From: an uncultured Prevotella sp.
GTDB taxonomy: Bacteria > Bacteroidota > Bacteroidia > Bacteroidales > Bacteroidaceae
NCBI GenBank assembly: GCA_934256705.1
Contig: CAKQPF010000012.1
Coordinates: forward strand, 1-64,000
DNA length: 64,000 bases
Direction of reading: 5' to 3'
Shown here: one piece after another, positions 27,351-33,947 of the stretch
Position numbering within the stretch: position 1 is the first letter of the stretch
How the letters are laid out: every line of letters starts with the position of its first letter
Position numbers and translations under genes: made by a program
The notes under the pieces: model-generated
Told to the model about the DNA's origin: nothing
The model's database searches: none
The model's input: the letters and a program-made list of their open reading frames with translations, nothing else

Positions 27351-27382
27351 TTTGCTTAATATAAAAAAAAGTTATACTTTTG
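27351..27382 (+). promoter_or_regulatory. promoter of the aromatic amino acid operon
   Basis: TTTG at 27351-27354, 20 nt, TACTTTTG at 27375-27382. Transcription would start near 27388, about 40 nt before the leader peptide ATG. Confidence 0.8.
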
Positions 27383-27428
27383 CAGTCAAATAATAAAAAG
27401 ACAACAACAATTCATAAATATAGACAAT

Positions 27429-27506
27429 ATGAATAAGATGAATTCTTCATACTTTTACTTCTATTTTTACTTTGCAGGACACTGTGAAGCGGGAAGTTGC
27501 GTATGA
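27429..27506 (+). CDS. Tyr/Phe leader peptide of the aromatic operon
   Basis: A 25-codon open frame, too short for most gene callers. It reads MNKMNSS, then YFYFYFYF at 27450-27473, then AGHCEAGSCV and TGA. Four Tyr and four Phe codons alternate without interruption directly upstream of genes that make Phe and Tyr. It lies between a promoter and a rho-independent terminator whose 5' arm can instead pair with the leader codons for CEAG. All this is the layout of a classical ribosome-mediated attenuation leader peptide; that it works this way is inference. An internal ATG at 27438 is an alternative start and leaves the YF run intact. Confidence 0.88.
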   Translation: MNKMNSSYFYFYFYFAGHCEAGSCV

Positions 27507-27585
27507 ATTTCAACTTATGACAAGAATAACGAAACGAAAGTTTTTCGTAAAGTCCCGCTCACATTACATTGTGGTCGGGATTTTT
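27483..27585 (+). promoter_or_regulatory. transcription attenuator (antiterminator/terminator) of the aromatic operon
   Basis: Antiterminator: 27483-27494 (TGTGAAGCGGGA) pairs with 27553-27563 (TCCCGCTCACA), 11 bp with one bulged A. Terminator: 27549-27562 pairs with 27571-27584 (core TCCCG/CGGGA plus TCAC/GTGG) around the 8-nt loop ATTACATT, followed by TTTTT. The two folds share 27553-27562 and exclude each other. The antiterminator 5' arm lies 10-21 nt after the last Tyr/Phe codon and just before the stop codon, so a ribosome at the stop would mask it and allow termination. A further hairpin, 27494-27499 with 27511-27516, surrounds the stop codon. Confidence 0.85.
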
Positions 27586-27624
27586 CATATTATAATAAAA
27601 ACTGAAATACAACGATATTGGATA

Positions 27625-28455
27625 ATGAAAAGAATAGCAATACAAGGAATGATAGGTTCTTTCCACGACATAGCCGCACATCAGTATTATGAAGGCGAAC
27701 AGATTCAGCTGATCTGTTGCAATACGTTCGAGGACGTGTTCCGCTGTGTGAAGGAAGACCCCACAGTCATCGGGATGCTCGCCATCGAGAACACCATCGC
27801 CGGAAGCTTGCTTCATAATTATGAGTTGCTCCGCGATTCCGGCACTACGATAGTGGGAGAGCACAAGCTCCACATCCAGCATTCCATCTGCTGTCTGCCC
27901 GACGACACGCTTGAGACCGTGGAAGAAGTGCATTCCCATCCCGTCGCCTTGATGCAATGCCGTCAGTATCTCGCCAAGCATCCCCATCTGAAAGCCGTAG
28001 AGGACGAAGACACCGCAGGCTCGGCAGAGAAGATAAGCCGTCTCGGCAAGAAGGGATGGGCAGCAATATGCCACTCGGATGCTGCAAGATATTACGGACT
28101 GAAGGTGCTGGAAGACCACATAGAGGACAACAAGCATAATTTCACCCGCTTCCTTCTGGTGAGCAATCCGAGAAAAGCGGATTTCCTCCGCCCGATAAAT
28201 GAGACGGACAAGTCGAGCCTCGTGTTCTCTCTCCCTCATGAAGAAGGCTCGCTGAGCAAGGTGCTCACAATCCTTTCATTCTACGGCATCAACCTCACGA
28301 AGATCCAGTCGCTCCCTGTAATCGGACATGAGTGGGAGTATATGTTCTATGTAGATGTGACTTACGATGACCTCACCAGATACCGTCAGTCGATAGACGC
28401 AATCGCACCGCTTACCAAGGAGCTGACCATCCTGGGAGAGTACAAAGGTAAATAA
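27625..28455 (+). CDS. pheA: prephenate dehydratase
   Basis: Converts prephenate to phenylpyruvate, the Phe-specific branch. The start chosen is the ATG at 27625 (MKRIAIQGMIGSFHD); the longer frame upstream runs through the attenuator. The 276-residue protein has the periplasmic-binding-like catalytic fold with the TRF motif in NFTRFLLVS (about residue 173) and a C-terminal ACT domain (about 198-275, GSLSKVLTIL). The Phe-binding ESRP motif of characterised enzymes reads QSLP here, so feedback by Phe may be weak. No chorismate mutase domain is fused here; that domain is on the DAHP synthase gene in the same operon. Confidence 0.93.
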   Translation: MKRIAIQGMIGSFHDIAAHQYYEGEQIQLICCNTFEDVFRCVKEDPTVIGMLAIENTIAGSLLHNYELLRDSGTTIVGEHKLHIQHSICCLPDDTLETVEEVHSHPVALMQCRQYLAKHPHLKAVEDEDTAGSAEKISRLGKKGWAAICHSDAARYYGLKVLEDHIEDNKHNFTRFLLVSNPRKADFLRPINETDKSSLVFSLPHEEGSLSKVLTILSFYGINLTKIQSLPVIGHEWEYMFYVDVTYDDLTRYRQSIDAIAPLTKELTILGEYKGK

Positions 28456-28486
28456 AGCTCTCCGCCACCGTGTCAGCCCCAGAATG

Positions 28487-28574
28487 CGCAACAGACACAA
28501 GCAATCCGCCACTGTGTTGCCCCAAAAGGACGCAACAGACACAAGCAATCCGCCACTGTGTTGCCCGCGTTACC
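28487..28574. repeat. 44-bp tandem repeat in the pheA-aminotransferase gap
   Basis: Two near-identical 44-nt units (28487-28530 and 28531-28574, both starting CGCAACAGACACAAGCAATC) with a partial, degenerate copy before them (28458-28486). The last unit runs into a perfect hairpin, GTTGCCCG with CGGGCAAC (about 28558-28580). The gap has no U-tract and no promoter that I see. Confidence 0.8.
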
Positions 28575-28621
28575 GGGCAACCCAACAACAATAAACAACA
28601 ACCCCAAACCAAATAAAGACT

Positions 28622-29791
28622 ATGGACATCAAACCGGCAGACCGCCTTAACCTCGTACAGGAATACTATTTCAGCCGCAAGCTCAAGGAAGTAGCCCGAC
28701 TGAACAGTGAAGGCAGGGACATCATAAGCCTTGCAATAGGATCTCCTGATATGCCTCCTTCGCAGCAGACCATCAACAAACTCGCAGAAGTGGCTTCACA
28801 GCCATCATCTCATGGCTACCAGCCTACAGGAGGCACACCGGAACTCCGTCAGGCGATGGCAAATTTCTACAAGCGTTGGTACAACGTGGAAGTAAATCCG
28901 GACACTGAGGTTCTCCCGCTGATAGGTTCAAAGGAAGGCATACTCCACATCACTCTCGCCCTCTGCAATCCTGGCGACAAGGTGCTGGTGCCAAATCCTG
29001 GCTATCCCACTTACACCTCTCTGAGCAAGATACTCGGACAGCAGATAGTCAATTATGACCTCTCTGAAAACAACGGATGGCAACCGGACTTCGACGCTCT
29101 GGAGCAGATGGACCTCCAAGGAGTAAAACTAATGTGGACCAACTACCCCAACATGCCTACTGGAGGACGCGCTATGAGAGCGACATACGAACGCCTCGTG
29201 GCATTCGCAAAGCGCCACAACATAGTGATTGTCAACGACAACCCTTACTCGTTCATCCTCTCTGACGAGCGACTTTCCATCCTCCAGGTGCCTGGAGCCA
29301 AGGATTGCTGCATCGAGTTCAATTCCATGTCAAAGAGTCACAATATGCCTGGCTGGCGCGTGGGAATGTGCATCGCCAACCCACAAATTATCTCATGGGC
29401 TCTGAAGGTGAAGAGCAACATTGATTCCGGCACATTCCGCGGACTCCAGCTCGCCGCTGCCGAAGCACTGAACCACAGCACTCCAGAATGGCATCACGAA
29501 GCCAACGTAGTGCGTTACCGCCGTCGTCGCGACATCGCAGAGAAGATTATGCACGTGCTCGGCTGCACATTCGATACCCAGCAGGTGGGAATGTTCCTTT
29601 GGGGAAGAATACCGGACGGCTATTCTTCATGCGAAGAACTGACAGAGAAAGTGCTCAACCAAGCAAGAGTCTTCATCACTCCGGGTTTCATATTCGGCTC
29701 AAATGGCGAGAGATACATTCGCATCTCTCTCTGTGCAAAGGAAGAAAAGATAGAGGAAGCTCTCACGAGAATCAAAAGCGTCTTCGAGTAA
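28622..29791 (+). CDS. PLP-dependent aminotransferase (class I/II), probably aromatic
   Basis: Fold-type I aminotransferase, 389 residues. PLP contacts are visible: the lysine in SMSKSHNMPGWRVG (about residue 239), NYPNMPTGG (about 175), and DNPYSF (about 203). Its place between pheA and the DAHP synthase-chorismate mutase gene suggests that it transaminates phenylpyruvate and 4-hydroxyphenylpyruvate to Phe and Tyr. The sequence alone would also allow an alanine-, aspartate- or LL-diaminopimelate-type enzyme. Confidence 0.85.
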   Translation: MDIKPADRLNLVQEYYFSRKLKEVARLNSEGRDIISLAIGSPDMPPSQQTINKLAEVASQPSSHGYQPTGGTPELRQAMANFYKRWYNVEVNPDTEVLPLIGSKEGILHITLALCNPGDKVLVPNPGYPTYTSLSKILGQQIVNYDLSENNGWQPDFDALEQMDLQGVKLMWTNYPNMPTGGRAMRATYERLVAFAKRHNIVIVNDNPYSFILSDERLSILQVPGAKDCCIEFNSMSKSHNMPGWRVGMCIANPQIISWALKVKSNIDSGTFRGLQLAAAEALNHSTPEWHHEANVVRYRRRRDIAEKIMHVLGCTFDTQQVGMFLWGRIPDGYSSCEELTEKVLNQARVFITPGFIFGSNGERYIRISLCAKEEKIEEALTRIKSVFE

Positions 29792-29892
29792 GAGAAGAGA
29801 AAAGACTTTGTCGTTTCGGGATCAGAAATGAAATGCCCAAACCACAAGCTACAAAACAACAAGATAACAAAATAACAAAAATACCAACAACT

Positions 29893-30957
29893 ATGGAGTT
29901 AGATTTATCACCACTCAGCCTTCCAAGTGACAACAAGCGACCTTTCGTCATCGCCGGACCATGTTCCGCAGAGACGGAAGAGCAGGTAATGACCACAGCA
30001 ATGCAGCTGGCAGAAAAGGGATGCCACATCTTCCGTGCGGGAGTATGGAAACCAAGAACCAAGCCAGGCGGCTTCGAAGGACACGGAGAGCCTGCACTGC
30101 AGTGGATGGAGCAGGCCCGCAAGGAGACCAAGATGCTCATGGGCACTGAGGTGGCTACACCGGAACACGTCGAACTGGCAATGAAATACAATATGGACGT
30201 GCTGTGGATCGGAGCACGCACTTCCGCCAATCCATTTGCCATGCAGTCACTCGCTGATGCTCTCAAGGGCATTGACATCCCTGTTCTCGTCAAGAATCCT
30301 GTCAACCCTGACCTCGAACTCTGGATTGGAGCTATGGAGCGTCTCAATGCAGCCGGTGTGAAGAAACTTGGAGCGATACATCGCGGCTTCTCTTCTTACG
30401 ACAAGACCATTTATCGCAATCTTCCTATGTGGCAGATTCCTATCGAGTTGCGTCGCCGCATTCCTGACCTTCCGATTTGCTGTGACCCATCCCACATGGG
30501 AGGTAAGCGCGAACTCGTGGCTCCGCTTTGCCAGCAGGCGATGGACCTCGGCTTTGACGGCTTGATGGTGGAAAGCCACTGTGATCCGGACAAGGCTTGG
30601 AGCGATGCGAAGCAACAGGTGACACCGGATGTCCTCGACTATATCCTTTCAATCCTTACAGTACGTAACGAAGTGAACACTACAGAAGATATCAAGATGC
30701 TGCGCAAGCAGATTGACCAGATAGACAACAGTCTGATGGAGATACTCTCCAAGCGTATGCGCGTCTGCCGCGAGATAGGCCAGTACAAGAAAGACCACAA
30801 CCTCACCGTCCTCCAGACCGGCCGTTACAATGAAATCCTCGACAAGCGCGGTGCCCAGGGTGCTCTCTGCGGAATGAGTCCTGAATTCGTAAAGCAGATA
30901 TTCGAGCACATCCATGAGGAGTCTGTCAGACAGCAGTTGGAGATAGTAAACCAGTAA
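29893..30957 (+). CDS. bifunctional DAHP synthase / chorismate mutase
   Basis: Two activities of the aromatic pathway on one chain: the entry step (PEP + erythrose-4-phosphate to DAHP) and chorismate to prephenate. The start chosen is the ATG at 29893 (MELDLSPLSLPSDNKRP), giving 354 residues. The N-terminal aldolase-type domain has FVIAGPCSAE (about residue 20), RAGVWKPRTKPGGFEG (about 50) and CDPSHMGGKR (about 198). The C-terminal AroQ-type chorismate mutase (about 265-354) begins MLRKQIDQIDNSLMEIL. Fused proteins of this kind are usual in Bacteroidetes and the mutase domain often makes the synthase sensitive to prephenate. Confidence 0.92.
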   Translation: MELDLSPLSLPSDNKRPFVIAGPCSAETEEQVMTTAMQLAEKGCHIFRAGVWKPRTKPGGFEGHGEPALQWMEQARKETKMLMGTEVATPEHVELAMKYNMDVLWIGARTSANPFAMQSLADALKGIDIPVLVKNPVNPDLELWIGAMERLNAAGVKKLGAIHRGFSSYDKTIYRNLPMWQIPIELRRRIPDLPICCDPSHMGGKRELVAPLCQQAMDLGFDGLMVESHCDPDKAWSDAKQQVTPDVLDYILSILTVRNEVNTTEDIKMLRKQIDQIDNSLMEILSKRMRVCREIGQYKKDHNLTVLQTGRYNEILDKRGAQGALCGMSPEFVKQIFEHIHEESVRQQLEIVNQ

Positions 30958-30984
30958 CGTCAAACCAAATAACTGAACGTCAAG

Positions 30985-31767
30985 ATGAAAATATTGATTC
31001 TCGGTGCCGGAAAGATGGGATCTTTCTTTATCGACACCCTTTCATTCGAGCATGAAGTGGCTGTGTATGAGAAGAATCCGCAACGCTTGCGCTATACATA
31101 CAACTGTCTCCGGTTTACCAAATTGGAGGAAATCCGTGACTTCGCTCCTGAGCTGGTCATCAATGCCGTGACGGTGAAATACACTATTCCGGCTTTCGAG
31201 GAGGTAATACCTTATCTTCCTGAAAACTGCATCCTGAGCGATATTGCCTCCGTAAAGACCAATCTCAAGGAATTCTATGACAAGACAGGGCGCCATTACG
31301 TCTCCACACACCCAATGTTCGGTCCTACGTTTGCCAATCTCAACCAACTCTCTGAGGAGAATGCCATCATCATCAGCGAGGGAGACTATATGGGACGCTG
31401 CTTCTTCCGTGACCTTTACAGCAAGCTTGGTCTGAACATCTACGAATACACCTTCGACGAGCACGACCGCACAGTGGCTTATTCGCTCAGCATACCGTTC
31501 GTCTCCACCTTCGTCTTTGCTGCAGTGATGAAGCATCAGGACGCTCCTGGCACCACTTTCAAGCGCCACATGCGCATCGCCAAAGGTGTGCTCAACGAGG
31601 ATGATTATCTCCTTCAGGAAATCCTGTTCAATCCTTACACGCACGACCAGGTGTCGGAAATCCGAACCGAACTCAAGGAACTGCTTGAGATAATCGACAA
31701 CAAGAATTCAGACGGCATGAAGTCGTATCTTGGCAAGATTCGCCATAACCTGAAGAATGAGGAATAG
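30985..31767 (+). CDS. tyrA: prephenate dehydrogenase
   Basis: Oxidative decarboxylation of prephenate to 4-hydroxyphenylpyruvate, the Tyr-specific branch. The 260-residue protein starts with a Rossmann motif MKILILGAGKMGSFF and has the catalytic-region motif THPMFGPTFAN (His and Pro-containing, about residue 110). The C-terminal helical domain is present; there is no ACT domain, so control by Tyr may rest mostly on the attenuator. It is the last gene of the aromatic operon, 27 nt after the DAHP synthase gene. Confidence 0.92.
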   Translation: MKILILGAGKMGSFFIDTLSFEHEVAVYEKNPQRLRYTYNCLRFTKLEEIRDFAPELVINAVTVKYTIPAFEEVIPYLPENCILSDIASVKTNLKEFYDKTGRHYVSTHPMFGPTFANLNQLSEENAIIISEGDYMGRCFFRDLYSKLGLNIYEYTFDEHDRTVAYSLSIPFVSTFVFAAVMKHQDAPGTTFKRHMRIAKGVLNEDDYLLQEILFNPYTHDQVSEIRTELKELLEIIDNKNSDGMKSYLGKIRHNLKNEE

Positions 31768-31770
31768 GTG

Positions 31771-31855
31771 GTGGTTGTTGTCTGGTGGTTTTGTTGTTTA
31801 GTCGTTTTGTTGAATGATATAATTGACAGAACAAACAACCAGACAACAAAACCAC
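31771..31855. repeat. GTTGTT/CAACAA inverted repeat between tyrA and nagB
   Basis: GTGG-TTGTTGTCTGG (31771-31785) pairs with CCAGACAACAA-aa-CCAC (31839-31855). It lies between convergent genes and could end transcription or protect 3' ends, but has no U-run. Same family as 651-740 and 33780-33829. Confidence 0.65.
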
Positions 31856-31867
31856 AAAACAAGCAGA

Positions 31868-32659
31868 CTATAGATTACCTCTCTCCTTGTCGAGATAGTA
31901 TTTGTAGGTACCTACAGTCAGTTCATCGCAGGCAGGTTCATCGCAGACCACGATGCAATGCGGGTGCATCTGGAGCATAGAAGCTGTCCATTTATGTGAC
32001 ACTGATCCGTCAACGATATGCTTCAATGCGCGAGACTTGTGGTGTCCGTTGCAGACGAGCAGCACCTCCTTTGCAGCCATCACGGTGCCGATGCCTACAG
32101 TAAGCGCCTGTGTAGGCACCTTGGAGAGGTCACCGTCAAAGAAACGGCTGTTTGCTATGATGGTGTCTGTGGTGAGGGTCTTGATGCGTGTCTTTGAACT
32201 GAGAGATGAACCCGGTTCATTGAACGCTAAGTGACCGTCAGGACCTACACCGCCCATGAAGAGGTCGATGCCTCCAGCAGCTTCTATCTTCGCTTCGTAA
32301 GACTCGCATTCTGCCACGAGGTCCTCGGCATTGCCGTTGAGGATATGCACGTTTTCCGGCTTGATGTCAATGTGCGAGAAGAAATTCTTCCACATGAAAG
32401 AGTGGTATGACTCAGGGTGGTCCTCCGGGAGGTGCACGTATTCATCCATATTGAAAGTAACCACATTCTGGAAAGAAAGTTCTCCAGCCTCGTATTTCTT
32501 GATTAGTTCTCTATAGAGTCCAAGTGGGGAAGAGCCGGTAGGGCATCCCAATTTGAATGGTTTCTCTGGGGTAGGATTTGCATCATTGATGCGCTTAGCT
32601 ACATAGTTGGCTGCCCAAACGGACATTTTGTCATAATCAGGTTCTATAATTACTCGCAT
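31868..32659 (-). CDS. nagB: glucosamine-6-phosphate deaminase
   Basis: Converts glucosamine-6-phosphate to fructose-6-phosphate and ammonia; amino-sugar catabolism. The 263 residues match the E. coli-type enzyme throughout: LGCPTGSSPLGLYREL (phosphate binding, about residue 38), FNMDEYVHL (catalytic Asp, about 70), GGVGPDGHLAFNEPGSS (about 136) and GIGTVMAAKEV. It reads away from gdhA; its promoter is at 32779-32810, and the 5' leader of about 115 nt can fold in two exclusive ways. Confidence 0.94.
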   Translation of the reverse strand: MRVIIEPDYDKMSVWAANYVAKRINDANPTPEKPFKLGCPTGSSPLGLYRELIKKYEAGELSFQNVVTFNMDEYVHLPEDHPESYHSFMWKNFFSHIDIKPENVHILNGNAEDLVAECESYEAKIEAAGGIDLFMGGVGPDGHLAFNEPGSSLSSKTRIKTLTTDTIIANSRFFDGDLSKVPTQALTVGIGTVMAAKEVLLVCNGHHKSRALKHIVDGSVSHKWTASMLQMHPHCIVVCDEPACDELTVGTYKYYLDKERGNL

Positions 32660-32703
32660 AAAAAGTAGGATATAAATTTGTTTTTATAATGATTCTGTAA
32701 AAT

Positions 32704-32763
32704 TGCGGATCCTAAAATCCAAGTGACCCATTCCGCATCACTAAAGTGAACAAAGGATTTTAG
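32704..32763 (-). promoter_or_regulatory. nagB 5' leader with competing inverted repeats
   Basis: CTAAAATCC (32712-32720) can pair with GGATTTTAG (32755-32763), while TGCGGA (32704-32709) can pair with TCCGCA (32732-32737), and AGTGA with TCACT (32722-32726, 32738-32742). The first fold encloses part of the others, so they compete. There is no U-tract directly after either; any control would be at translation or stability. Confidence 0.45.
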
Positions 32764-32778
32764 AGTCATATTGTTTCG

Positions 32779-32810
32779 CAAAGGTAATGATTTATTTTCA
32801 ATTACACAAA
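32779..32810 (-). promoter_or_regulatory. nagB promoter
   Basis: On the minus strand TTTG (32807-32810), 20 nt, TACCTTTG (32779-32786). Confidence 0.78.
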
Positions 32811-33099
32811 TTATTACTCCATTTTCTTTCGAAGCAGATTTCCGAATCCCACCCTTAAATGCCGACAAGTAATTCTTACACAGCCTTTTATCTATTGATA
32901 ATTTATCTTTATTTGAGTCATTTGTTTTAGAAAAAACACACAAATAAGAGGTGAAAGAGAACACGAATCCACCGAATAAGCAAATCAAGGAGATTTGCTA
33001 AGGCAACATACTTGGTGTTTTGAGATTTCGATTGGTTTTTCACAGGTAGTAAAAACTTCTCATTCCGCAAAGGCTAATAAGAATAAAAGTTTGTGGTTT

Positions 33100-33237
33100 G
33101 GTAGTTAGCTAACCTAAAACACACACCCTATTGCATAAGTGTTTATCCTTAATATAATATATATTATTTATAATATATATTATATTAATAGTATTTGAGT
33201 ATAGGAAGGGGTGTGTGTTTTTGGTTAGCTAACTACC
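33100..33237. repeat. 138-nt imperfect palindrome
   Basis: Outer arms of 30 nt (33100-33129 and 33208-33237; left arm starts GGTAGTTAGCTAACC) are reverse complements with two mismatches. The centre is a perfect 16-bp palindrome, AATATAATATATATTA (33151-33166) and its complement (33171-33186), around TTTA. No open frame inside. It could be a MITE or a large RNA hairpin; no target duplication is clear. Confidence 0.8.
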
Positions 33238-33374
33238 TAACTAATAACCTTCAACACTTTTTCACAACCGTTAAAAGCAATAAGAAAAACCTCCGTGGCG
33301 ACAACTTGAAAAAATGTTAACTCAATGCTTTCAGAAGAAGAAAAAGAGAGAAAAAAGCGGAATAATTCTTCCGC

Positions 33375-33467
33375 GTCCGCAATAGCATAGACATTGCATT
33401 GCAATATCTATGCTTTTACCCTCTAATAACTAAGCTATTACCTCCCAATCCCTATGCTTTTACCCTC
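33375..33467. repeat. 22-nt unit inverted array, locus B
   Basis: One unit on the minus strand (33375-33396), a 5-nt centre CATTG (33397-33401), then three on the plus strand (33402-33423, 33424-33445, 33446-33467). Units are variants of CAATATCTATGCTTTTAC plus 4 nt, as at 21473-21587 and 49047-49161. Confidence 0.85.
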
Positions 33468-33686
33468 GATTTTTCCACCCTTTTCCGCCCGAAAATTGCC
33501 CCTTTCTCATGCCCGATTTTCCAACAGTTTGACCATCAGGCGATTGCATAATCGGCGAGAATCGCATATTTGCGGACGGAAATTCTGGCGTGGATTTCAT
33601 TTGTTAATAAATGAACAAATTGTGCAGTGGAATAAAATATCAATAGATAAAAACAAGAAAAAAAATAGAAAACGATGACATTAAAA

Positions 33687-33766
33687 TAGGCAACTATATA
33701 CTTTTAGGCACATGAGTACCACCATAATTGGTAGTGCTCATGTGCCTAAAAGTATATAGTTGCCTA
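33687..33766. repeat. 80-nt near-perfect hairpin, 37-bp arms
   Basis: Left arm 33687-33723 (starts TAGGCAACTATATAC) and right arm 33730-33766 are reverse complements with two mismatches near the 6-nt loop ATAATT. It is far longer than a terminator stem and has no U-run of its own. No coding potential. Confidence 0.9.
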
Positions 33767-33779
33767 AACAAAAATCTTA

Positions 33780-33829
33780 TTGTTGTTTAGTTGTTTGCCG
33801 ATTCTGCCAACGAAACAACGAAACAACAA
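33780..33829. repeat. GTTGTT/CAACAA hairpin
   Basis: TTGTTGTTTAGTTGTTT (33780-33796) pairs with AAACAACGAAACAACAA (33813-33829), one mismatch. Member of the family at 651-740 and 31771-31855. Confidence 0.65.
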
Positions 33830-33864
33830 AACCCATAGACAGCAGGCTAAAGTAAATGTAAAAC

Positions 33865-33897
33865 AAAAAAGGAGAGCATTGATTGCTCTCCTTTTTT
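33865..33897. terminator. gdhA terminator
   Basis: AAAAAAGGAGAGCA pairs with TGCTCTCCTTTTTT around a 5-nt loop. The A- and T-runs make it work on both strands; it lies 51 nt past the gdhA stop on the minus strand. Confidence 0.88.
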
Positions 33898-33947
33898 AAA
33901 AGTCGTTATGTGCCTGATTGTGTATCGTTGGCGAAACGGTGTGTGTG

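Noticed and set aside
27472..27624. Extended N-terminus of PheA
   Set aside because: It would translate the attenuator; MKRIAIQGMIGSF at 27625 is the family start.
29488..29892. Extended N-terminus of the DAHP synthase
   Set aside because: It lies within the aminotransferase gene in another frame; the true start is at 29893.
32650..32988. 112-codon minus-strand frame upstream of nagB
   Set aside because: It overlaps the nagB promoter and leader and runs into the nagB start; AT-rich with no family signal.
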